Positions 14,801-26,800 of a stretch of 64,000 nucleotides of DNA are shown one piece after another. Every line of letters starts with the position of its first letter. The first letter of the stretch is position 1. The stretch lies in NCBI RefSeq assembly GCF_000327385.1, contig NW_008706746.1, positions 979,218-1,043,217 on the forward strand, written 5' to 3'. The notes beneath the pieces are model-generated. The model worked only from the letters and a program-made list of their open reading frames with translations, was not told where the DNA came from and ran no database searches. The translations under genes were made by a program, and so were the position numbers. This stretch comes from Lottia gigantea (taxonomy: Eukaryota; Mollusca; Gastropoda; Lottiidae).

Positions 14801-17800
14801 ATTAAGGATGCTGTTTCACAATTATGTCCAATGTTTATGTAAATAGAAAACAGAGATTCTGTAATTAATAGCAAATAAAGGAAAAATGTCAGTTTGTCTG
14901 AGGAAGATTTAATAAAGGTGTAATTAACTAATTAAGATGAGAATTTCTAATTACACGGTCACGCAAGATTCTCTATCTCAGAATGCCGGCTTTAAATCTG
15001 GTTGTCACTTTCAGTTGATATGCTCAAATGTTGATTTATCAAATGCTGTCTTGATAAATGTCTCTTGTAGGCCATGCTCCTCACCCGAAACTAAGGCTGG
15101 CCCTGCTCCCCCACACTCAAAATTTTTATCATTGAGTTATTAATACCTGTTGTCAGCTCTTTTGATAATTCTATGCCACCCAATGATTCACGGACATGGC
15201 ACTGCATTGTGCTACATCTTTACATAGATTTCAATACCAATGTGATACTACACCTTTAAATAGTCTCATAGGCAGATGTGGTACTGTATTTTGAAACTGT
15301 TTGACTTAGATTTCATTATCAATGTGGGACTGCATCTCTAAAGGTCTTTGATGTTGAATTCAGCTTGTCTTTACCAAAGTGTTACTGCATCTTTAAACTG
15401 TCTGGAAATAGAGTTCAACATGAAAGTATGAAAGTGGTGCTACCTCTTTTACCAGTCTTGACATATACAAGATTACAGTACCATAGTGGTAAAGCATCTT
15501 TAAGTTGATAAGAAAATACAACAATTTGTAGGTAAAACACTATCATGATATCTGAAGAAGTTAGGTAGAATTTGTTGAGTTTCACACATCAACAGTTCTA
15601 GTATGCATTATTATAAATAGAATGGTTGTAGATTGCTGGAGGAGGGTACCGATAGTTTTGGTATAGACTAGTATATAGTATGACTAGAGTTGAATTCTGA
15701 CTAACAAAACTCCAACTTGGATTTCTTATCTTATATAACTATGGCTAACTTGGATTTCTTAACAGAACTCTGACTCTGTTTTACTCTGGAACTCTGGATA
15801 TCTACCTTGGATCTTGGATTTTATTTTGGTATTATTCAGACAAGCTATGCTTAATTCAGGACATTTTGATTTTTGACTTGATGTAACTTTGGCTTAAAGA
15901 ACTTTACTTTGAATTTTTGACGATAGTATTAAATTTGGTAAGCAAAACCCTACCTTGGATACTATTTTTCTAACAAACCGAATTCCACCTGGGTTTTTTG
16001 GATTTCTGACTGAACTGAATTCAACCTGGTATTTCTGAGTGAACGTTGTTTAATGTAGATTACCCCATGCCTGATAAAACTAGCCACATGGAGAAATCTA
16101 GCGGTGGAACCAAGGCTAAAGTGGATAAAATATTTACAAATCTGGTAAAGACCTCTTTCATTCCTTCTTGTTATTTCATTCATTCAATATCTCTATTTTT
16201 CCAGATATTGGCTTAGCATTTCATTTAATACCCTTTTATTTATTTCTCTATCCACATTTCAACCATTCCAAATCAATGCTTTCTGTTAATTCGTCCAATG
16301 CCTCTTCATTTTTCTGTCCATCCCGTTTTTGACCAATTCCCTTTATTTTTCGGCCCATCTACATCTCTAGATATTGGTTTTTCATCCCCTACCTGTTAAT
16401 TTGTCTGCACATCTGCATCAAAATGTATTTCTTGATACTGACTTTTGTCATTTTATTCATTCCCCATTTTGTGTGTTTATTTATTCAAAATTCTATCATT
16501 CTCTCCATTCATTTGAATAATTTTTAACCAATTTGCTTCAAAGTAATGAATATTCATTCCTTTTTTTTCGTCCTAAATTATTTCTGCATACCTTGCAAAA
16601 TTTAGTTACTATATATAAGAAGACATGTTAGTAGGCCTAATTGTTTTGTTTATCAGGTATTCAGGTCCCACACAAATATTTCTAGTATTTAGGTTAATTA
16701 AGAGAATGCACATGCTTTTAATTAATATATAAATTAGCCTTGTTAATGTTAGTTATAATAGAGTATATTTTGGCTGAAGATTCAAAAAGATTACTATGCT
16801 GATTATCTTTTAAAAATCAAAAATTTCATGTACAAAAAAAAAATTCTTGTCGAAAATAAAAAACCCTTTTGCTAACTGCATAGTGAAAAAATAAGGCATA
16901 CCCTATAGTCCTTAGAGAGTTGTATTTTACTTCGAGGTTTGGAGCCTTACCTTGCAGTTATACAGTGTGCAATCTATTATTGGTGGTAACCTTGAGAAAA
17001 AGAAAACCAAATTGAAATGTATGTATAGTAAAAGAGTTTGAGAGTTTTAGATTGACTGATATTACCTGAGTCTCTAATAAAACTATAAAAACCTGTATTT
17101 GCCATCATAATTAGAAATTGATGTAAATTTAATGTTTCTATTCTGATTTTATTTCACTATAAACAATTTAAAAAAAACAGGCATTGAAATAAAAATGTTC
17201 TGTGACGTAAGATGAGTCGTAAAATGAGTCGTAAAATATGACTTTATTTACGCAAATTTCTGACAAGTCTATTTTTAACTCTTTCTCCGTTACTCATTAC
17301 ACCTACCAGCTTCTAAATATTCTGTAAAATCTTTACAATACCATTCCTACAGGCATTCTACAAACAATTAATGATGTTTAAAACATATTTTTTTTAAACA
17401 AAACATAGAATTTGTATTTGATATCATATTTACACAATTTAAGTTAATTATTTTATGATAGTTTCAACTATTTAAGAATTTTTTTCAAGGAAACACTTGA
17501 ATGTAATATAGATACAATGATGTACTTTATTGATACTACAAGGTCCTGCATGATTTCAGCAAACTAAAGATATAGATGAGTTGGAGCTCAAAAAGCTATT
17601 TGCCCATACAACAGTAAATTTCATGACAGCTTTAATCAAATGTTCAAAGGGTTCAAGTTTGAAGTTTGTTAATTTGGTCTTAAAAGCTTCATATGATGGG
17701 ACCTTTCAGAAACAAGAGGTGTACTTCAAGATTGCAAACAAAAAACCATTCAAATATACCCATTTTGGACAATATTATGAAAACAAAAATATTCATTCAA

Positions 17801-20800
17801 AAAAATCATAAAAATCAATCCAAGATCTATCTAATTTTTAGTCCTGTATTAGGGACTGTTTATGATTTAAGCATGGTCTCCTAGAATTACCTGTATATGC
17901 ACCGGTATGATAAATATATAGACAACTTTACAACTTTCTCATATTGAGCTCTTTCAGTTGTTAAAGTAAATATTTAGTCACATATACAGGTTGCTGAAAT
18001 TGAGCTCTATCAGCTGGTAAAGCAAATATTTAGACAATTATACAGATAGGTGAAATTGAGCTCAGTCAGCTGGTAAAGTAAATGTTTAGACAATTATACA
18101 GAGAGGTGAAATTGTTTAGTCAACTATACATATAGCTGAAATTGAGCTCAGTCAGCTGGTAAAGTAAATGTTTAGTCAACTATACAGATAGCTGAAATTG
18201 AGCTCAGTCAGCTGGTAAAGTAAATGTTTAGTCAACTATACATATAGCTGAAATTGAGCTCAGTCAGCTGGTAAAGTAATTGTTTAGTCAACTATACATA
18301 TAGCTGAAATTGAGCTCGGTCAGCTGGTAAAGTAAATGTTTAGCCGACAGCAACCCTTGAAGACTATGTTAATATTAAGTTGTCAAGTGTTAATAGATCT
18401 GCTGAGTAGTAGAAGAAGAGGGAATACTTGTTTTCTGTCTGGCAATTTTATATAAACCTCAGACACTACTTCTATTGTGACATTATTTTTGACATCACCT
18501 ACTGACCCAGTCGACCTTACCTTGATCAAATTAATATTCAAGTATAAATATATAACAAGTACTTTCAATTGGTTAATATAGATTCTCAAAATATAAATCC
18601 ACATTTTTTGTGAAGTTTAAGGCGAAGAGAGCACAATGCACCTTTCACTCCTAAGCCATCAATATCACATGACCAGTCAAAATGGCGGACTACTACAGTG
18701 TCCACCTATGTACATTAAAACAATACAGTGCTTCAGGGACCAGAATAATGGTGTTGCCCTAGGTAAACCTGTGCAGTTTGATAAATCACACCCTTTCCAG
18801 TTGGTTTTAGGACTGAAACAATATTTTGAGTGGCACTGTCATGCACACTTCTCTTTGTCTTTAAATTCAGGTGATAGGCATTACTTCACTGGACATTGCT
18901 ATAATCAAAGGCAAATAACATGCATGTTGTGCCTGTCACTGAGATAGTGGTGGACACAATGAGCTACTGACCACGAGATATTATATTTTTCACACAACGA
19001 CAAGTACAGCCCACAGATGATGGTGGTTTAGTTGAGCATAAGTAGTGGGTACCTTTAATGATTTTCAAATTGAAAATAAGATCCAATTTCGGCCTTCAAC
19101 AAGACCTGGAATAAGCTCTACTCCAGGTATAGTCAAACAAAAAATATTAAAATGGTCTGATTCAAAATGTAAATAGATCAATAAAAATACAAGTAATTTG
19201 TTGATATTGTTTGTAATTGAAATGGGATCCAAGGACCAATCTTTAGAAGAAACACTGAAATATCTTTGCTAATAGTTCATTTTTATTTCGCATACTAAAT
19301 TTTTTTTATGATTTTTGGAATTGAAATGGGGTCCACTGGTGAAGGTCCTATTGTCTGTTATATTATAGATATTTATATGTCTGTCTGTTTTTAGAGATGA
19401 TGATGATACTGACCAGATGTTAGTCAGATGTCAGACAATTACTGACTTGTTGGAATAAAATATCTCTTTATTGTTATAGATCTATTGATAAATAAACAAC
19501 TATCTTTACTTCATATACTTCATTAATGTCTTACAGCTAAGTAAAGGGACATATTCTTGGAATGAACCTAAGGGCCCAAATATCGTAAGGAGGAAGTGTT
19601 CTGAAAAAATCTTATCTTTTACTCTCCAGATCTATTGATATATTAACACCAACTTCATAATATATACCTTTTAATGTATTACTGCTGTTTGAAGGAATAT
19701 ATTCTAAGAATTATTATGGAACTCATATAGGCAAGGGAAGCAGTCAAAAATCAAATAGGACATGCAAAATATTTGTGGAAATGATAACTTCATTATATTC
19801 CTTTATACTATATTGTATTTGTTGATACTCCTTAATATGTCTAAACAAAACCAATGTGCAAAATTTCATGTATTTTTGAGGGTATATCATAGGTATTTAG
19901 CCCATAATGCTAATTTTGGAAACTAAACCACTATGTCCCAATCAGGATTGTATATCTGAAACAATAGAGATGAGCTCTAGTCAGAGATAATGGTAATGAC
20001 ATGTTCTGTTCATGAAAGAAGATTGCCTGGTCCTTTAGACTAAATAAACTGTGTTATGATTTATAGTAGATCTTCAGTAATTTGTGTAAATCTACCGAGT
20101 GACCTGATTAGTATTCTGGTAACCTCTATTAGTATTCGTGTTAAAAGGTTCACAGATAACTCTGTCATCTACTTAGTTTGATTGTTTTCATCTGGTTACC
20201 ATTCTCCTTTACAGACTGTTATAAACTATAATTTAGTACCTGTTGTCAATTGTACCAAATTTATATCCAAATCTATCATTAAGTCCATCATTACATATAG
20301 TGCGTTCAAACAACTAAAATTACGCTGCTTAACTATCAACCTTTCTTCAATTCCATTCTTTTAATGTTTAAGTCTGAATGTGACTGGTTAAGCTGAGATA
20401 ACTTGCACCTACTTCAGGTGGCTTAAAACCTGGCTTGAATAGTTAAGCCAGCTTAGTTTGGCCGTCTGAAGGCTACTGGCTAGTATCAAGCTGGATATGT
20501 CAGTCTCAAGGTCAATCTGAGCCCCGCTTTCAGGCCCTGGATTTTCCTGAAATTAAAGATTTGATATTTTTTATTTTCAGACTAAAAAAGGAAGTTTAAT
20601 AAGAAGAAACAATTCGAAAGATGCAGAGGAAATCGTCACAGAAGAAAGTAAGTTATTTGATCAATTACCTTGTTCTCCAAACCAGAGCACCGTCCATTTT
20701 TTTTTGTCATTTTTCAATCACCATCACTGATCTTGAGAAATTCCACAAAATAATTGTTCCACTTCAGATGCACGTTACCTAGCAAAGTTAATACAATCAT

Positions 20801-23800
20801 TTATAGTTCAACCAACATCAGGATCTTCTTTATAAAGATAACGGGTTTGGTCAACGACCAGATGCATGCGGCCAGTGACAAGCAGATTGTCAGTATTATC
20901 AATGACCTTATTTGTAATACTTTTAACATTGATATACTTCCTCTCATGAAAAGCTCAGTAGCTACAACTAATATACTAGTATTGCCAAACTGTTTTTGGA
21001 TTTTGAGTTTTCAGATCGTTAGTACTTAGTTTGGGTTTTTTTCGTATTATACATGAAAATATGGTTGTTCGCTTCGTTTTTCTTCATCATCAACTCAACA
21101 TGTATACAATCTGCCAGTATGTCAAATGTCATGGATAATTTTAGAATTAAATTTTAAATTTGGATACAATGTTGACAGATAAAAATGTTGTTTATTTGCG
21201 TTGCTCTACTCCACCTTACTAGTTTATTAATGTAGTCTTCATTATCATGTTGGTTAACACCAGATTATCAAGTTTTAGTTAGATTACAACTTACAAGAGC
21301 AGATTAAAATGTGCTTTAATTCTTTAATTTAACTGAAAAAAAGTGTTAAAGTTTCACTTCATATACATGTAAAAATAATTGTTAAGTTGTGGTTAAAAAA
21401 AAAATGAAATTGAGACACTGTATTGAGAAAGGTTTCAGCAAAATTATTGAAATAAATAAATCAAAAGTTACTCCTGGATATAAATTGAACAACAAAGAAA
21501 GATTTTACAATGTTGACAAAAACTGATAAATCAGTGTCCATAAGAAGACAATTAACAATTCTTCCACATACTCCTGATTTTAGAAACATTTTGGCATAAG
21601 TTAATTAAGTACTAAGTAATAATTAAGTGTGAAGATTGTTTGGGAAAAATATTTTAAGAATGAATTTCAACTCAACATCACAGTAATTTGCATAAATAGT
21701 TGAATAACTTAATAATATAATATAGAGGGAAGTATGAATATTTGTGAAAGATGTTAAAATAAATTTAGACTGGATGTAACTGTAGTTGGAATACGTAGGT
21801 AATGAGAACATATTATAATGATTACTATAATTTGATTAGGTATTTAATGGGAATACATTAAAATGTATTTTAAACGAGATCAAACCAATCTACATTCTAT
21901 TTTTATTCCTCGAACTTAATTAAAACAACATGGCTAATGATATAAACAGCCTAGTCTTAGGTTCACAGAACCTTATGCAGCATTTCTAGCTTCTGAACCG
22001 ACTTCTCTTAATTGAGTTGCAATATCCCAAGTCATGGTTTAAAAGATATGTAAAAAGCAGACCAGTGATTGCAATACTGGTGTAAGTCATGCTCTGAATG
22101 GATAGGTGTATTGCTTAGAATCATTAAGTTTTTGGGGCCAAAATTTCCTGAGAGGGTGGTTAGGCTGGCCCTCCTGGCCCTCTAGCTACAGACCTGATCT
22201 GTATGAATATATCTTGTAAATTTTCTGATCAAGATTGGTAATATGAAATGAGGGTAATTTTGCCAGAAAGGTCAACCTTTTCTCAGTATCTTACAGTCTC
22301 ATTTTATTCTTGCCCAAAAAGATTGTGCGGATGCCACAGACATTATTTCCTTACAAAAGTCCGTCACATGCGTATCCTATGGATAACATTGTATTTGGAC
22401 CTTGTGTTCAGGTTTGACAAAGTGGCATACACAAAGTTTCTTATGAACAATGTCCATCGTGTGCAGACAAGAAACTGTAGTCTCCATCTGGCTTTAGATG
22501 TAATATATAAGTATGCAGGTCATAAAACTGAATATTTAAATCACACCTGTAAGTAAACCAGTTGAACTTGAAGGTTGTTTGATTCACAGATGAAAGAAAA
22601 AATTAAAAATTTCATTCATAGTTTATCTTTCAAAATGAAAATAAAAACAGTAGAGGAAAAACAGATAACTTTACTGAGTAAACCATCAGAATACTGTGGA
22701 TCTTCTGGCTAACGGAAATGCATCAATACACAATGTTATCTTATGTCTTTAAGATCTCAACTTCAAGGTTCTCATGGGTACAAATTACTGATTGTTTTGT
22801 ACCAAGACAGGATGAAGAAAATCATCATTGAAACTAAAGAAATCTTTTTTGATGCATTTTTGTATTAACTTACATGTTGATGATAAAATTCCTAAAATCT
22901 GTGTTTTCATAAAACTGTATTGCATTCCTTTCTTCTCAGTTTTCCATCTAATGCTATTTTGAGGGCCATCCAAATATTATATTTTCGAGCAGCGACCGAA
23001 AAAATATCGAGGAAATATTGATAAAAGAACTCTAAAACAAAGAAGAATACAGGCAAAATTGGAAATAAGATTCCAGGCAAACAAATCTGCCCCCCAACAG
23101 TCTTTCGTTCCATACGCCTATGATTTAGAGATGGTAAGGGAATGATTTAAGTGAAAATGTATGAATGGAATAAGATTCTGGTAAAGAATGATGAGTATTC
23201 ACAGGGAACTCATGATGACAAAAATGGAGTTTGAAGGTACATTTCCTGAGAGAGCAGTTAACTGAATAAACCTATGATACTTAAAAAAGTTCCTTGACAC
23301 AATCATTTCAGATAGGAGCGTCTTTTTTACGTGTAGAAAATGTTGATATTTTGCTCAGCTAAATAAAATTACTTTGTACTAAATAGAGTTTGTCTTGTGC
23401 TATTTTACTAAGAGATTCTGTAAGTTTACATCAGCGATGTACTAATTACAGATTAACTAATCAGTTAGAGTAATTAACAATAATCCCTCAGATTATCATG
23501 TTTTACGTCACCTAGCTCTACCTGGCACCAAGCTAGATTAAATCTTAAGCTTTTCACGGTAAAATGATAGTTTGTTAACCACTAAAGAATCAGAAATTGA
23601 TACATGAAGACTATAACATATATTAAAATAGTCTATTGTCCTACTTTTCTGTTCTAGTTTAGGCTATTGAAGACCAACAATATCATGCTGTGTGCAATGA
23701 GGAAAATTTTGCAGGGACCACAGAATTATTCTTTGGTTTTTGGATTGAAATGATGTTTTGCATTTTGTCATTGCTAGGATTATATGCTTAAAGACGTGCT

Positions 23801-26800
23801 TTCATGGAGTATTCTGAAAAGTTCACTTCAAACCAATGAATTTTTATCATATCAATAATTTCATATTTTGTTTGTATTATTTATAAAATCTTGTTCTAAG
23901 TGATATATAGCACATCTTGTTGGCAATGTTCAGTGAAGTCTGTAAGTGTAAATTGGCAACTTTTCTCTCATAACTTTTCACAAACTTTCATCTTTCAATT
24001 TGTTATCACTATCATATTTTTCTAGTTGAAGACGATATTTTGATAAAAACATTTCATAAAAAAAACAATATATTGGTGCAAACAGCTATACATCATTAGA
24101 AATAATATTTCAACAAGAAATTATTTGTGTATGAAAATAAGATTTCACAATAAAATATGGTAGCCCTCACCTTGAGAAATAATGATAGCTCTGACTTTGA
24201 GAAATAATGGTAGCTCTCACTATGAGAAAAAATGGTAGATCTCACTTTGAGAAATAATGGTAGATCTCACTTTGAAAAATAATGGTAACTCTCATCTTGA
24301 CTCTCAACTAGAGAAATATTGGTAGCCCTCACCTTGAGAAATAATGGTAGAAATAATGGTAGCTCTCACCTTGAGAAATAATGGTAGCTCTCACAGTGAG
24401 AAATAATGGTAGCTCTCACCTTGAGAAACAATGGTAACCCTCACTTTGAGAAATAATAGTAGCTCTCACCTTGAGAAATAATGGTAGCTCTCACCTTGAG
24501 AAATAATATTTCACCAAGAAATAATGGTAGCTCTCACCTTGAGAAATTATGGTAGCTCACACCTTGAGAAAAATTGTTAGCTCCCACCTTCACTCTCAAC
24601 TAGAGTAATAATGACAGCTCACACCTTGAGAAATAATGGTAGCTCTCACTTTGAGAAATAATGGTACCTCTCACCTTGAGAAATAATGGTAGCCCTCACC
24701 TTGAGAAATTATGGTAGCCCTCACCTTGAGAAATTATGGTAGCCCTCACCTTGAGAAATAATGGTAGCTCTCACTTTGAGAAATAATGGTAGCTCTCACC
24801 TTGAGAAATAATGGTAGCTCTCACCTTGAGAAATAATGGTAGCTCTCACTTTGAGAAATAATGGTAGCTCTCACCTTGAGAAATAATATTTCACCAAGAA
24901 ATAATGGTAGCTCTCACCTTGAGAAATTATGGTAGCTCACATCTTCAGAAAAAATGATAGCTCTCACCTTCATTCTCAACTAGAGAAATAATGATAGCTC
25001 ACACCTTGAGAAATAATGGTAGCTCTCACCTTGAGAAATAATATTTCAGAAAAATCATGGTAGTTCTCACTTTGAATTAATAATGGTAGATCTCACCTAG
25101 AAAATATCAACAATTCATTACATAAAAGAAAATATTTAACAATCGAGCCAAAGTGTTTTGACGTCGTGTTAATTTATTGTAAAAAAATACACAAGTTTGA
25201 GTAGTAACCTTGGCAACATGCCATATTGTATAATAGGTAAGTAATAAACACGTTAAAACCTTCATTTCACTTAGTTTCCTGGTGGTCTTTTGAAGTTTGG
25301 AGTAGATTTTCTAATTTACGAATTTATTGACCCGAATGTTGTTACTCATATTTGCAGATACACCATACAGAAAAGGATATTGAGTGCAGCGTTTAGTACA
25401 GCATGAAAACTGAATATCTAACATTTTGTTAGCTATGTACAGTCTCTAAATTTGACATATCAATTTGCAAAGTAGCATCACTTGCTGCAAGTTGTTTAGT
25501 AAGGTTGGAAACTGTAGTCAAATGAAATATCAAAACACTTAGTTAGATGCCTGGATACAAAAAAGTGGCATTGAGTGCTGCAAATATAGGTTTTTAAGTG
25601 CAGAAAAAATAAGACTAAAATTACATTATGATGCAATGAACACTAATTATTTGCAAACAAGCTAAAATATTTGAATAAGAGAGGTCAAGCAATGTTCATG
25701 GTAATGAGAAGAAATTGGAAGCAATGCACATGCCAATAGGAAACAATGAATATGCCAATAGGAAGCAATTTACTTGCCAATTGGAAGCAATGCACATGCC
25801 AATAGGAAACAATGCAAATGCCAATTTGAAGCAATCTACATGCCAATGGGAAGCAATGTACATGCCAATGGGACGCAATGTACATGCCAATAGGACGCAA
25901 TGCCTATGTCTATAGGAAGCAATGCACATTCACATGCCAATAAGATTTTATTTGTATCGTTAAATCTCTGAAAAAAAGCACAGTGGTAAATAATGTGTGA
26001 AGTAAAATAGAGGCAAACGTCATGTGATGCACATGTAATGAGTGAACTTTTCGTCAGACTTTGTGATTGCAAGTTGTCTACAAAACCACATTGAGTATAG
26101 ACAATAACACACTAAGCTCAAGTTTTAAACTGTAGACTCAAAGAGTTTTGTCCTCTATGAGATAAAAATAAAAAAACAGTCTTGCAAACCATTCCACAAA
26201 GTTTTTTACTGGTCCAAATTGATCCTCTAAATAATATGGACACCCATAGCACGACATGTGGTTATTCAGAGAAGAAATATACTAGGAAAATTTAAGTATT
26301 TCTATTTTTTCTATCAATATTTGTTGTAAATGTATTTGTTATACCCAATGTAAATTTCTATTACAGACTTATGACTAATTTTTATTGTAAGAACTATTTG
26401 AAAAACTGGAGCCTGGTATTTACAACTGTTTAAAATCAATCAAAACCAAACCTTTCTGCATGCTTTTAGATAATTCTGTGAAATGTGTTAAAACAGACCT
26501 CATATTGTTTTATTCATGGATATTATCAGTAATATATTTCATAGAATGAACAAAGAGTTATCTTCCAGTATACAGAGAGATCATTGAAAGATCCATAGAA
26601 TACTTTTGATATTGTTAATACATAATACTGAAAATAAACCAATACTGGAGTCCTAACCATTGATCTAATATCAAAGTCAGATGTAATTGGTAAAGAAGTA
26701 GCAAAATCAGTACCTGATCGTGAATTTTTTACATCTTTGATATTTCTTTAAAATTGAAAGATAGTTACAAAAGGTGTTCAATATTGACATTATGTTGTTA

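Larger units (their letters stand above)
9002..20580 (+). other. Long intron of the STAC-like gene, repeat-rich
   Basis: This 11.6-kb interval separates the exon ending TTG/gtaagt from the one starting ttttcag/ACT. It contains a possible alternative first exon (16067-16144), tandem arrays at 11195-11755, 13925-14565 and 17930-18345, a dispersed element at 10490-10735 and a TTAA-element fragment at 12570-12665. The stretch 15160-15500 has loosely repeated phrases around CATCTTTAAACTGTC, too diverged to call an array. Nothing else was supported. Confidence 0.6.

Noticed and set aside
18636-18947. 103-codon frame in the STAC-like intron
   Set aside because: No domain, no splice sites in phase, and composition typical of surrounding non-coding DNA.
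22248-22556. 102-codon frame in the second intron
   Set aside because: No recognisable similarity or splice context; compatible with chance.
25685-26072. Overlapping frames on both strands rich in His, Trp, Ile and Pro
   Set aside because: They follow from a 21-bp repeat whose length is a multiple of three.
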